Shown here one piece after another: positions 1 through 6,349 of a stretch of 8,882 nt of DNA; position 1 is the first letter of the stretch, and each line of letters begins with the position of its first letter. Both the position numbers and the translations under genes were made by a program. Origin of the DNA: Planctomycetota bacterium (GTDB lineage Bacteria; Planctomycetota; Phycisphaerae; Sedimentisphaerales; Anaerohalosphaeraceae); assembly GCA_003644215.1 (NCBI GenBank), contig QNBU01000030.1, positions 1-8,882 of the forward strand. The letters are read 5' to 3'. The notes below the pieces were generated by a model that ran no database searches, was not told where the DNA came from, and worked only from the letters and a program-made list of their open reading frames with translations.

Positions 1-1
1 A

Positions 2-904
2 TATGGGATCAATGTCAGCGAGATTTTGGAACTTGTTGAACTTGCGATTGGCGGCGAAGTCATTGACAATATCTATTTGAATACCCGCCGCTTTGGAATT
101 CATGTTCGTTATCAGGAGTCCTATCGTTCCGCCCCAAAAGTGATCGAAAATCTATTGGTTCGTGCTGAAAATGGGAACCTGATACCCCTTAAAGAAGTGG
201 CCCAGGTCCGGGAGGTCGTCGGCCCGATCCAGATAAACCGCGAACGAAATCAACGACGGTGGATTGTCCAGGGCAATATCAGAGACAGAGATCTCGGCAG
301 TGTTGTCGCGGATATTAAGGAACGAATCAATGATACCGTTGATTTGCCGGCGGGTTATTTCATCGAATATGGCGGGCAGTTTGAAAATCAGCAGAGAGCC
401 ATGGCGCGTCTTTCGGTGATTGTTCCGGTGGTACTGGTTTTGATCTTCCTGCTTCTGTATTTAACATTCGGCTCGCCCAAAGAAGCGCTCCTGATTATTA
501 TCAATGTCCCGCTGGCCCTGATTGGCGGCGTATTTGGGTTATTCATTATGGGCGAGTACCTCTCCGTCCCGGCGGCCATTGGTTTTATTGCTCTGTTTGG
601 TATCGCCGTCCAAAATGGTGTGGTTTTGGTCAGTTCTATTAACCAGTTAAGACAGCAGGGGGTTGATACAAAAGAGGCGATTGTTACAGGCACTTTACAG
701 CGATTGCGTCCTGTTCTGATGACCGCAACAACGACAGTCCTGGGTCTGCTGCCTTTATTGCTTTCGCAGGGAATGGGTTCAGAAGTGCAAAGGCCCCTGG
801 CTTCTGTGGTGGTATTCGGTTTGACATCGGCAACGGTACTGACTTTGTTTGTAATACCAGCGTTCTATCCGTGGTTTGCGATGAAACTGGATAATGAAGA
901 GTAA
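2..904 (+). CDS. Heavy-metal RND efflux pump, CusA/CzcA family, C-terminal part (5'-truncated)
   Basis: This is the inner-membrane, proton-driven subunit of a tripartite RND exporter that moves cations such as Cu/Ag or Co/Zn/Cd outward, working with a periplasmic adaptor and an outer-membrane channel. The frame is open from base 2, so the start lies left of the window; about 300 of the usual 1030-1050 residues are present. Seen: the periplasmic stretch ending in YGGQFENQ (about 368-391), typical of the heavy-metal branch, then five hydrophobic helices (about 406-470, 490-552, 568-642, 712-765, 796-880) matching TM8-TM12. The GIAVQNGVVLV motif in the third of these is characteristic of CusA/CzcA. 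The protein ends at TAA 902-904 after a short acidic tail. The metal cannot be decided, because the TM4 selectivity residues are outside the window. The adaptor gene would be expected to the left. Confidence 0.93.
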   Translation, partial: YGINVSEILELVELAIGGEVIDNIYLNTRRFGIHVRYQESYRSAPKVIENLLVRAENGNLIPLKEVAQVREVVGPIQINRERNQRRWIVQGNIRDRDLGSVVADIKERINDTVDLPAGYFIEYGGQFENQQRAMARLSVIVPVVLVLIFLLLYLTFGSPKEALLIIINVPLALIGGVFGLFIMGEYLSVPAAIGFIALFGIAVQNGVVLVSSINQLRQQGVDTKEAIVTGTLQRLRPVLMTATTTVLGLLPLLLSQGMGSEVQRPLASVVVFGLTSATVLTLFVIPAFYPWFAMKLDNEE

Positions 905-929
905 ATCAACCGAACTTAATTATACGGAG

Positions 930-970
930 ATCACATAAGTGATGCAAAAGACACAAAATAGTTGTGTTTT
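930..970 (+). terminator. Possible weak terminator hairpins after the RND gene
   Basis: Two small hairpins follow the pump gene. ATCAC (930-934) and GTGAT (939-943) pair around a 4-base loop. ACACAA (951-956) and TTGTGT (962-967) pair around a 5-base loop, and the second arm runs into TTT. Both stems are short and A/T-rich, and the second overlaps the proposed -35 of dapF, so this is only a weak candidate. Confidence 0.25.
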
Positions 971-990
971 CAGGCCAATTTCCGTATACT
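962..990 (+). promoter_or_regulatory. Putative dapF promoter
   Basis: TTGTGT (962-967) and TATACT (985-990) are separated by 17 bp. The -10 matches the sigma-70 consensus at 5 of 6 positions; the -35 at only 3 of 6. Transcription would start near 997, giving a leader of about 30 bases to the chosen dapF start. It suggests dapF need not depend on the upstream pump gene. Confidence 0.4.
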
Positions 991-1027
991 GCCCTCCAGA
1001 TAGCAGCCAAAAAATAGGGAAATGCGT

Positions 1028-1906
1028 ATGGAATTTACAAAAATGCATGGGTTGGGCAATGACTATGTCTATGTCAATTGCTTCAGTGAAACAGTGGGAA
1101 ATCCGCGAGATTTAGCCGTCGCGGTCAGCAACCGCCACTTTGGCATCGGTTCCGACGGTCTGATCCTGATCTGTCCATCTGATATTGCCGACGCGAAAAT
1201 GCGGATGTTCAACGCCGACGGCTCCGAGGCCCAGATGTGCGGCAACGGCATCCGCTGCGTGGGCAAGTATGTCTATGACCACAATCTGGCTCGTATTGAA
1301 ACAGAATTTTCCATTCCCGGGTTGGGGACATTTGCGACCTCGCTGCAAATCGAAACACAAGCCGGCGTCCTGACGATCGGCCTTGATATTGACGACAATG
1401 ACACCGTTGGCCGAGTGTGCGTGAATATGGGCCAGCCGATTATGGATGCAACACAGATTCCCGTCGCGGCCGGTATCGAAACCGTTATCGATCAGGCGCT
1501 GTCCATCGAGGAACAAACCCTGTCAATGACCTGCGTGTCGATGGGCAATCCGCATGCGGTCTTTTTCTGTGAGAATCTGGACGACATTGAATTGGCTCAT
1601 ACAGGGCCGCTCATCGAACATCACGACCTGTTCCCCGAACGGATCAATGTGCATTTTGTCAAAGTCGTTAGCCCGAATGAAATTATCATGCAGACATGGG
1701 AACGCGGCAGCGGCATGACACTGGCCTGCGGGACCGGCGCTTGCGCTTGCGCGGTGGCGGGTGTTTTGACCGGCCGATGTCAGCGGCAGGTAACCGCCCG
1801 CTTGCCCGGCGGCGAGTTGGAACTGTATTGGTGCGAACAGGACAACTGCGTCTATATGACCGGTCCGGCAACGGAGGTCTTTTCCGGTCATTGGCCGGAA
1901 AATTAA
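1028..1906 (+). CDS. dapF: Diaminopimelate epimerase
   Basis: DapF converts LL-diaminopimelate to the meso form, for lysine synthesis and for the peptidoglycan peptide, in the cytoplasm without a cofactor. The protein begins MEFTKMHGLGNDY, the usual DapF N-terminus. The two catalytic cysteines are visible: Cys71 in AQMCGNGIRC and Cys234 in LACGTGACAC, one in each half of the two-domain fold. An in-frame ATG at 1022 exists, but AGGGA (1016-1020) would be only 1 base from it and is 7 bases from the ATG at 1028, so 1028 is preferred. At 292 residues it is somewhat longer than the roughly 275 of E. coli DapF. It is convergent with the rhamnose operon, with a 39-bp gap to rfbB. Confidence 0.96.
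   Translation: MEFTKMHGLGNDYVYVNCFSETVGNPRDLAVAVSNRHFGIGSDGLILICPSDIADAKMRMFNADGSEAQMCGNGIRCVGKYVYDHNLARIETEFSIPGLGTFATSLQIETQAGVLTIGLDIDDNDTVGRVCVNMGQPIMDATQIPVAAGIETVIDQALSIEEQTLSMTCVSMGNPHAVFFCENLDDIELAHTGPLIEHHDLFPERINVHFVKVVSPNEIIMQTWERGSGMTLACGTGACACAVAGVLTGRCQRQVTARLPGGELELYWCEQDNCVYMTGPATEVFSGHWPEN
1880..1902. other. 8-bp stem-loop at the 3' end of dapF
   Basis: TTTTCCGG (1880-1887) and CCGGAAAA (1895-1902) form a perfect 8-bp stem around a 7-base loop. It lies inside the last dapF codons, in the zone where dapF and rfbB transcripts converge. There is no T-run on the 3' side on either strand, so it is not a standard intrinsic terminator. It might act as a weak two-way stop or an mRNA-end stabiliser, or be chance. 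Confidence 0.3.
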
Positions 1907-1945
1907 ATGCCCCATACAGGTTCGTTGGTTGCACACGGCGGAGGG

Positions 1946-2959
1946 TTAACGGTTTGTGTACATACTGTCATAGTACTGCTGGTATTGGCCTGAAACGATA
2001 TGATCGAGCCAGTCTGAATTTGAAAGATACCAATCAATTGTCTTCAGTATCCCCTCTTCGAATGTGACCGTCGGCGCCCAGCCCAGCTCGGACATGATCT
2101 TTGATGAATCAATCGCATACCGGCGGTCGTGGCCGGGGCGGTCTTTGACATGGCGAATCAGCGACTCCGGTTTATCCAACCGTTCCAGAATTGCCCCGAT
2201 CACCGCCATGTTGGTTTTCTCATTATTGCCGCCGACATTGTAAACCGTCCCCGGTTCGGCTTCGGTCAGCACTTTCCAAATTGCCGTACAATGGTCATAG
2301 ACAAACAACCAGTCCCGTACATACAGGCCGTCACCGTACACGGGCAACTCCTTATCATTCAGAGCGTTATGGATCATCAGCGGGATCATCTTTTCCGGGA
2401 ACTGGTAGGGACCGTAATTGTTCGAGCAGCGGGTGATATTGTACGGTAAGCCAAAACTGTGTCCGAACGCCGCCACCAGCATGTCCGCCGCCGCCTTGCT
2501 GGCCGAATACGGCGAATTGGGAGCCAGCGGCGTAGTCTCGGTAAAGAGTCCCTTCTCACCCAGCGAGCCATACACCTCATCGGTGGAGACCTGAACAAAC
2601 CGTTCGATCTTTTTCTCCAGCGCCAGCTTCAGCAGGGTCAGCGTCCCCTGCACATTGGTCTGGATAAACACCCCCGGTTCCACCAGCGAACGGTCAACAT
2701 GGCTTTCGGCGGCAAAATTGATAATCGCGTCAATTTTGTGTTCATCGATCAGTTTTGACACAAGCCCGGCATCGCCAATGTCCCCTTTAGCGAAAATATG
2801 GTTGGGATTGTCCATAACCCCTTCGAGGTTTTCAAGGTTGCCGGCATAGGTCAGTTTGTCCAGATTCACCACCCGCACACCGGGTTGTTCGTCCAGCACC
2901 ATCCGAACAAAATTGGCGCCGATAAACCCGGCCCCGCCGGTTACAAGAATTGTTTTCAT
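1946..2959 (-). CDS. rfbB: dTDP-glucose 4,6-dehydratase
   Basis: RmlB/RfbB makes dTDP-4-keto-6-deoxy-D-glucose from dTDP-glucose, the second step of dTDP-L-rhamnose synthesis, using a tightly bound NAD. It is an extended short-chain dehydrogenase of 337 residues, normal for the family. Seen: the Rossmann GGAGFIG loop (residues 8-14), LDKLTYAGN (33-41), the catalytic T126-D127-E128 in STDEVYG, and the Tyr151/Lys155 pair in YSASK. GGAG (complement of 2965-2968) precedes the ATG by 5 bases. It is the last gene of the rmlACDB set, 88 bp after rfbD, and ends 39 bp from the convergent dapF. No good terminator is visible after it. Confidence 0.97.
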   Translation of the reverse strand: MKTILVTGGAGFIGANFVRMVLDEQPGVRVVNLDKLTYAGNLENLEGVMDNPNHIFAKGDIGDAGLVSKLIDEHKIDAIINFAAESHVDRSLVEPGVFIQTNVQGTLTLLKLALEKKIERFVQVSTDEVYGSLGEKGLFTETTPLAPNSPYSASKAAADMLVAAFGHSFGLPYNITRCSNNYGPYQFPEKMIPLMIHNALNDKELPVYGDGLYVRDWLFVYDHCTAIWKVLTEAEPGTVYNVGGNNEKTNMAVIGAILERLDKPESLIRHVKDRPGHDRRYAIDSSKIMSELGWAPTVTFEEGILKTIDWYLSNSDWLDHIVSGQYQQYYDSMYTNR

Positions 2960-2976
2960 AGCATCTCCATTTCAGG

Positions 2977-3062
2977 TCCACAGATTTTCGCGGATTATTT
3001 TTCTATTTTCTCTCTGTGTTCTCTGTGGCAAAAGTTTTTTTTGTGTATTAATCCGTGGCTAA
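2977..3062. repeat. Short intergenic repeat element between rfbD and rfbB
   Basis: The segment is composed of phrases built from similar words: TCCACAGATTTTCGCGGATTA at its left end, the near-tandem TCTCTGTGT/TCTCTGTGG (3011-3019 and 3020-3028), and TTAATCCGTGGCTAA (3048-3062). CGGATTA near the left end and TAATCCG near the right end are complementary, so the element has weak end symmetry. I associate such wording with intergenic repeats scattered in many environmental genomes, Planctomycetota among them, but only one copy lies in this window. The right end forms the final four codons and stop of rfbD. That it is dispersed elsewhere in this genome is inference. Confidence 0.5.
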
Positions 3063-3896
3063 ATAGTTTTTCAACATATCTTGCCATGTCGGCATGGAGC
3101 GACCCAGCAGGGTTTCCAGTTTTTGGCAATTAAACCGACTGTTCAAAGGGCGCTGCGCGACACTCTTTAAATCCGCCGTCTTGCAGGGAACAAGTTTTGT
3201 TTGAACGCCCAGTGCATCAAAAAGAAACCGCGTCATCTCGTATCGGCTGGCAAAGCCAGACCCCGCACAGTGGTATAGGCCCGTCGGGAAAGTTTCCGTT
3301 TGCAATAAATCGAGAATGACTCTCGCAACCTCAACGGTATGGGTTGGTGAACCAACCTGGTCATCGACGACTTTCAATAAATCTCGCTGCTTGGCGGCAT
3401 TCAGGATTTTGGTGATAAAATGAACACCGCCTTTGCCGTAGGTCCACTCTAACCGAACAATGCAATGGCTGCATCCGGACTCAGCCAGCAGGGTTTCGCC
3501 AAGCAATTTGGAACGGCCGTAGGCATTAACGGGACCGGTCGCATCCGTTTCGATATAGGATTCGGCTTTCGTACCGTCAAAGACAAAATCCGTGCTGATA
3601 TGCAGTACCGGAACGGTCATTTCTTTGGCGATCTGTCCCAATCGCCCGACGGCGTAGCCATTGATCTGATTGGCACATTCAACATCGCTCTCAGCTTTTT
3701 CGACATTCGTATAGGCCGCGCAATTGACAATGACTTTACTGCCCGAAACGGCCGCTTCAAGCTGTTTGTCGTCTGTGATATCAAACTCCGGCAAATCATA
3801 CACGCGTACATCCAGACCCCGCTGTGATACAATCGCCCCCAGGTCCGCCCCCAGCATCCCTTGGCCGCCTAAAATAGTAATCGCCTTAAATGCCAT
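3048..3896 (-). CDS. rfbD: dTDP-4-dehydrorhamnose reductase
   Basis: RmlD/RfbD carries out the last step, the NAD(P)H reduction of dTDP-4-keto-L-rhamnose to dTDP-L-rhamnose. The 282 residues match the family length. Seen: the N-terminal dinucleotide loop GGQGMLG (10-16), NCAAYTNVEKAE (58-69), STDFVFDG (101-108) and the catalytic Tyr126/Lys130 in YGRSK. The ATG is preceded by AAGGA (complement of 3908-3912) at a long spacing of 11 bases, the same arrangement as rfbA. The last four codons (LATD) and the stop come from a repeat-like sequence, so the original C-terminus may have been slightly different; no catalytic part is affected. It lies 110 bp after rfbC. Confidence 0.95.
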   Translation of the reverse strand: MAFKAITILGGQGMLGADLGAIVSQRGLDVRVYDLPEFDITDDKQLEAAVSGSKVIVNCAAYTNVEKAESDVECANQINGYAVGRLGQIAKEMTVPVLHISTDFVFDGTKAESYIETDATGPVNAYGRSKLLGETLLAESGCSHCIVRLEWTYGKGGVHFITKILNAAKQRDLLKVVDDQVGSPTHTVEVARVILDLLQTETFPTGLYHCAGSGFASRYEMTRFLFDALGVQTKLVPCKTADLKSVAQRPLNSRFNCQKLETLLGRSMPTWQDMLKNYLATD

Positions 3897-3975
3897 CGCT
3901 CAATCAGTCCTTATCAGTAGTACTTACGATTAATTTTTCCCGTTTATACGCGGGCAAGTAGTTCTGAAGTAAAAA

Positions 3976-3981
3976 ATTATA
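3976..3981 (-). promoter_or_regulatory. Possible internal -10 element before rfbD
   Basis: On the minus strand 3981-3976 reads TATAAT, a perfect -10, within the 110-bp gap between rfbC and rfbD. No good -35 lies 16-18 bp upstream. It could give weak extra transcription of rfbD and rfbB, or be chance in an A/T-rich stretch. The gap also holds a small imperfect hairpin (CCCG at 3940-3943 with CGGG at about 3952-3955) not followed by a T-run in the operon direction. Confidence 0.25.
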
Positions 3982-4006
3982 ACTTAACTCCCCGAAATCT
4001 ACCATC

Positions 4007-4564
4007 CTAAACGGTGTAAAGGGGCAAGTTTTCTTTCGGGATGTCTTTTAGCCGTGGTGCGTTTGCATCCTTTTTCGAAAGGTTCGGCTCGGCAGCCGGC
4101 CAGTCAATTCCTAAATCCGGATCGTTCCAGAGCAGACCGCCTTCGGTTTCTGCATTGTAGAACGCGGTGCATTTATACAAAAACAGTGCCGTCTCGCTCA
4201 GCACACAAAAGCCATGAGCGAACCCGGCGGGTACATAGAACTGTCTGCGATTTTCATCGGACAAAAGACAGGTTGCGACCTTGCCAAAGGTCGGCGACCC
4301 CACGCGAATATCCACCGCCACATCCAGCACCTCACCCTGTAAGACCTGCACCAGTTTTCCCTGGGGTTGAGGATTCTGATAATGCAGACCCCGCAAGACC
4401 CCCTGGCTCGACGAGGAAACATTGTCCTGAACGAATTCAACATCCAGACCCGCATTCTTGTAGCGACCCCGACTCCATGTTTCCATGAAAAAACCCCGCC
4501 CATCACCAAAGACCTTTGGTTCGAATATCAATACACCCTTTATGTGGCTTTCAATAACATTCAT
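4007..4564 (-). CDS. rfbC: dTDP-4-dehydrorhamnose 3,5-epimerase
   Basis: RmlC/RfbC epimerises carbons 3 and 5 of dTDP-4-keto-6-deoxyglucose to the L-rhamno form, the third pathway step. It has a cupin fold and is 185 residues long, as usual. Seen: the strongly conserved DGRGFFMETW (21-30), QDNVSSSSQGVLRGLHYQ with catalytic His61 (46-63), Lys70 in the following QGKLVQV, the PAGFAHGF cupin stretch (112-119), Tyr130 and WNDPDLGIDWP (146-156). The start ATG overlaps the rfbA stop as ATGA (4561-4564), so translation is probably coupled; its ribosome site lies inside the end of rfbA. Confidence 0.97.
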   Translation of the reverse strand: MNVIESHIKGVLIFEPKVFGDGRGFFMETWSRGRYKNAGLDVEFVQDNVSSSSQGVLRGLHYQNPQPQGKLVQVLQGEVLDVAVDIRVGSPTFGKVATCLLSDENRRQFYVPAGFAHGFCVLSETALFLYKCTAFYNAETEGGLLWNDPDLGIDWPAAEPNLSKKDANAPRLKDIPKENLPLYTV

Positions 4565-5439
4565 CGTGGCAGTTCCGTTGCGATGGCGGCCAGATATTGA
4601 CCATAATCATTTTTACTGAGGGATTGGGCCAAACGCAACAGTTGCTCGCTGTCAATCCAGCCGGAACGATAAGCGATCTCTTCAGGGCAGGATATCATCA
4701 GTCCCTGCCGCTGCTGGATCGTCTGGACAAAATTACACGCCCCCAGCATCGAATCCGGCGTTCCCGTATCCAGCCAGGCCAGTCCGCGTCCCAGCAGTTC
4801 GGCGCGGAGTTTTCCCTGCTGCAAATACACCCTGTTGACATCGGTAATCTCAAGCTCTCCGCGAGGCGATGGCTGGATGTTGGCAGCGATGTCAACAACC
4901 TGCGAATCATAAAAATACAGCCCCACTGCCGCGTAATTGGACTTCGGCTTCGACGGTTTTTCCTCGATGCTGAGTACGCTCTCGGCCTCGTCGAACTCGA
5001 TGACACCATAGCGTTCTGGGTCGCGTACATAATAACCGAAGATCGTGGCCCCTTCTTCATGAGCAGCCGCTTGTTGCAACGATGGCACCAACTCATGTCC
5101 GTAAAAGATGTTATCGCCCAAAATCAGACACGCCGGGTTTCCGGCCAGAAAATCTCTTCCGATGATAAACGCCTGAGCCAGTCCTTCCGGCTTGGGTTGA
5201 ACCGCATAGTCAAACGACAGTCCCCATTGGCTTCCGTCGCCCAGCAGATCACGGTACAGTGGCAGATCGCCTGGCGTGGAAATAATCAAAATCTCACGAA
5301 TTCCAGCCAGCATCAAAACACTCAACGGATAATAGATCATCGGCTTGTCATATACCGGCAAAAGCTGCTTGCTGACCACCTGGGTAATCGGATGCATCCG
5401 TGTCCCGCTGCCGCCAGCCAAAATAATCCCTTTTCGCAT
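4561..5439 (-). CDS. rfbA: Glucose-1-phosphate thymidylyltransferase
   Basis: RmlA/RfbA joins glucose-1-phosphate and dTTP to make dTDP-glucose, the first and usually feedback-controlled step of the pathway. At 292 residues it matches the short RmlA class. Seen: the nucleotide-binding signature GGSGTRMHPIT (9-19; Met15 where Leu is usual), SKQLLPVYDKPM (23-34), the metal-binding Asp109 in LGDNIFYG, EEKPSKPKSNYA, and the WLDTGTPDSM sugar-nucleotide segment. AAGGA (complement of 5451-5455) sits 11 bases before the ATG. It is the first gene of the operon, downstream of a consensus-like promoter, and overlaps rfbC by 4 bp. Confidence 0.97.
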   Translation of the reverse strand: MRKGIILAGGSGTRMHPITQVVSKQLLPVYDKPMIYYPLSVLMLAGIREILIISTPGDLPLYRDLLGDGSQWGLSFDYAVQPKPEGLAQAFIIGRDFLAGNPACLILGDNIFYGHELVPSLQQAAAHEEGATIFGYYVRDPERYGVIEFDEAESVLSIEEKPSKPKSNYAAVGLYFYDSQVVDIAANIQPSPRGELEITDVNRVYLQQGKLRAELLGRGLAWLDTGTPDSMLGACNFVQTIQQRQGLMISCPEEIAYRSGWIDSEQLLRLAQSLSKNDYGQYLAAIATELPR

Positions 5440-5486
5440 CTTGTTTTAGTTCCTTCATAAATCGCAATCCCGAGGTATATCGCCCC

Positions 5487-5515
5487 TGATTGAAGGTTCC
5501 CGTTTTTTTCAATCA
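5487..5515 (-). other. Inverted repeat in the rfbA leader
   Basis: TGATTGAA (5487-5494) and TTCAATCA (5508-5515) are perfect 8-base complements around a 13-base loop. In the rfbA mRNA leader this would form a modest A/U-rich hairpin about 48 bases before the start codon. The loop-side T-run (5503-5509) is on the wrong side for a terminator in the operon direction. It may be a leader structure or a protein site; nothing resembles a known riboswitch. Confidence 0.35.
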
Positions 5516-5539
5516 AAGAACACCCTGTGTCCGATAAAT

Positions 5540-5568
5540 ACTGTATATGAAAGATGATACATTGTCAA
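5540..5568 (-). promoter_or_regulatory. Promoter of the rmlACDB operon
   Basis: On the minus strand TTGACA (5568-5563, perfect -35) is followed after 17 bp by TACAGT (5545-5540, 4 of 6 matches to the -10). Transcription would start near 5533, giving a leader of about 95 bases before rfbA. This is the best sigma-70-like promoter in the left half and fits the operon direction. Confidence 0.55.
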
Positions 5569-5609
5569 AAGAAAAAATAACTGAACTTAAAACCGTTACA
5601 TCGCTCCTT

Positions 5610-5627
5610 GCGTGACAAATGTCACGC
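5610..5627. promoter_or_regulatory. 18-bp palindrome, operator-like
   Basis: GCGTGACA (5610-5617) and TGTCACGC (5620-5627) are perfect inverted arms separated by AA. The size and symmetry fit the site of a dimeric transcription factor. It is centred about 85 bp upstream of the proposed rfbA transcription start, a possible activator position. No regulator gene is present in the window and I cannot name the family. Confidence 0.45.
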
Positions 5628-5963
5628 GGACCGTGTCAAAGCGATTATTGCTTTATCCGAGGGATGGTCAGTGGCATTATCGATCTGCTGCACTGCCTCG
5701 AGTTTTCCTGCAGGAAGCCGACCCATGTTTCCGGCAAGGCCCGCATTTTGGCCCGATTTTGAACTTTTGGAGATAATAATAGCCGTAAAAACTGTCTCTT
5801 CGGTCACGAGGAGCCATTTTATGCAAGTTTGGCGGAATCTTGAGAAATTACCAACGCCCAGGAAAGCCGCTTAATAAACTTCTGGCGCAGGCGTCAATTA
5901 TTAAAAAATTTCAAAAAAAGGATTGTTTTACCCCCCGAGATTATGTAAACTCCCGAACCTGTT
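5628..5963. other. Intergenic region without a certain gene
   Basis: Open frames here are short and unconvincing on both strands: a 61-residue frame on the minus strand from GTG at 5807, and an 88-residue frame on the plus strand from TTG at 5608. Neither resembles a known family. Visible details are a 12-bp palindrome TTCCTGCAGGAA (5705-5716), a repeated GGCCCG around 5739-5757, and a strong ribosome-binding site before a 17-codon ORF (listed separately). Confidence 0.4.
5821..5874 (+). CDS. Possible 17-residue small ORF
   Basis: ATG at 5821 is preceded by GAGGAG (5808-5813) at 7 bases, one of the best ribosome-binding sites in the window. The ORF reads 17 codons to TAA 5872-5874 and gives a basic peptide ending in PRKAA. 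No promoter, attenuator or conserved partner is visible, and the ferredoxin gene starts 127 bp later. It may be a real small protein, a leader peptide, the end of a decayed gene (the frame stays open upstream), or chance. Confidence 0.25.
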   Translation: MQVWRNLEKLPTPRKAA

Positions 5964-5969
5964 TATAAT
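5941..5969 (+). promoter_or_regulatory. Putative promoter of the ferredoxin and tRNA-Glu transcript
   Basis: A perfect TATAAT lies at 5964-5969. The hexamer 17 bp upstream, TTATGT (5941-5946), is a poor -35. Transcription would start near 5976, about 25 bases before the ferredoxin ATG. The same transcript could extend through the tRNA 11 bp after the ferredoxin gene. Confidence 0.45.
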
Positions 5970-6001
5970 ACAATACGACCAATTTTTGAAAGGGAATAAA
6001 A

Positions 6002-6175
6002 ATGCCGGCAATAGTAGATAGCGGAACCTGTACTGGCTGTGGCGCATGTGTGGATTGCTGCCCGAGCGAAGCGATTGAAATGCAGGATGACAAGGCCGTC
6101 ATCGATGCGGACAAGTGCGTTGACTGTGCTGTTTGCGTTGACGAATGCCCAGTCGAAGCCATCAGTATGGAATAA
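6002..6175 (+). CDS. 2[4Fe-4S] ferredoxin, 57 residues
   Basis: This is a small cytoplasmic electron carrier of the bacterial (clostridial-type) ferredoxin family. Two CxxCxxCxxxCP motifs are complete: Cys10, 13, 16 and 20, and Cys39, 42, 45 and 49. Each can hold one [4Fe-4S] cluster with the pseudo-twofold swap typical of the fold. The 57-residue length is normal. Cys19 is an extra cysteine directly before Cys20. AAAGGGA (5989-5995) lies 6 bases before the ATG. Such low-potential carriers commonly serve pyruvate:ferredoxin oxidoreductase, hydrogenase or similar enzymes in anaerobes; the partner is not shown here. tRNA-Glu follows after 11 bp on the same strand. Confidence 0.95.
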   Translation: MPAIVDSGTCTGCGACVDCCPSEAIEMQDDKAVIDADKCVDCAVCVDECPVEAISME

Positions 6176-6186
6176 CGATTTTCAAA

Positions 6187-6259
6187 GGCCCCATCGTCTA
6201 GAGGCCTAGGACACCGGGTTTTCAACCCGGCGACAGGGGTTCGAGTCCCCTTGGGGCTA
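6187..6259 (+). tRNA. tRNA-Glu (anticodon TTC)
   Basis: A full cloverleaf can be drawn. The acceptor stem GGCCCCA (6187-6193) pairs with TGGGGCT (6252-6258), with one G-U at the first pair. The anticodon stem CCGGG/CCCGG encloses the loop TTTTCAA with TTC at 6221-6223. The T-stem AGGGG/CCCCT (6235-6239, 6247-6251) encloses TTCGAGT. The discriminator is A6259 and the CCA end is not encoded. It lies 11 bp after the ferredoxin gene and is followed by a terminator-like hairpin. tRNA 3' ends are common integration sites, and accessory genes begin just downstream. Confidence 0.96.
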
Positions 6260-6261
6260 TT

Positions 6262-6309
6262 CGCCCGTAAGTTGTTTTAATCAATGGCTTACGGGTGTCT
6301 CATTTTATT
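6262..6309 (+). terminator. Intrinsic terminator-like hairpin after tRNA-Glu
   Basis: CGCCCGTAAG (6262-6271) pairs with CTTACGGGTG (6288-6297): ten pairs with one G-U, around a 16-base loop. A T-rich but interrupted tail follows (6298-6309). It starts 3 bases after the tRNA, where a terminator for the ferredoxin/tRNA transcript would be expected. The long loop and broken T-run make it less than ideal. Confidence 0.6.
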
Positions 6310-6313
6310 CTCC

Positions 6314-6342
6314 TTGACAAAACTTAATTTAATTGATACTAT
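6314..6342 (+). promoter_or_regulatory. Promoter-like sequence with no assigned gene
   Basis: TTGACA (6314-6319) and TACTAT (6337-6342) are 17 bp apart: a perfect -35 and 4 of 6 at the -10. Transcription would begin near 6349. The only frame starting there is a 35-codon ORF at 6353-6460 with no room for a ribosome site. It could drive a small RNA, or RNA antisense to the minus-strand frame at 6350-6565, or be chance in A/T-rich DNA. Confidence 0.35.
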
Positions 6343-6349
6343 ATTTTGC

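Noticed and set aside
1523..1936. Minus-strand frame of 137 residues within and after dapF
   Set aside because: It is antisense to the conserved second half of dapF, with no recognisable motif.
3011..3028. CRISPR-like or tandem repeat array
   Set aside because: There are only two 9-base units with no spacers; it is better explained as part of the intergenic repeat.
4597..5460. A 287-residue open frame on the plus strand opposite rfbA
   Set aside because: It mirrors the whole of rfbA, has no family resemblance and is rich in the Gln/Arg/Ile patterns of antisense frames. RfbA itself has all its signature motifs on the other strand.
5622..5807. A 61-residue minus-strand frame starting at GTG
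   Set aside because: No ribosome site precedes it, the composition is not distinctive, and part of the palindrome forms its end; evidence is too thin for a gene call.
5941..6225. A 94-residue minus-strand frame over the ferredoxin and tRNA
   Set aside because: It is antisense to a perfect 2[4Fe-4S] ferredoxin and part of the tRNA, so it is a shadow frame.
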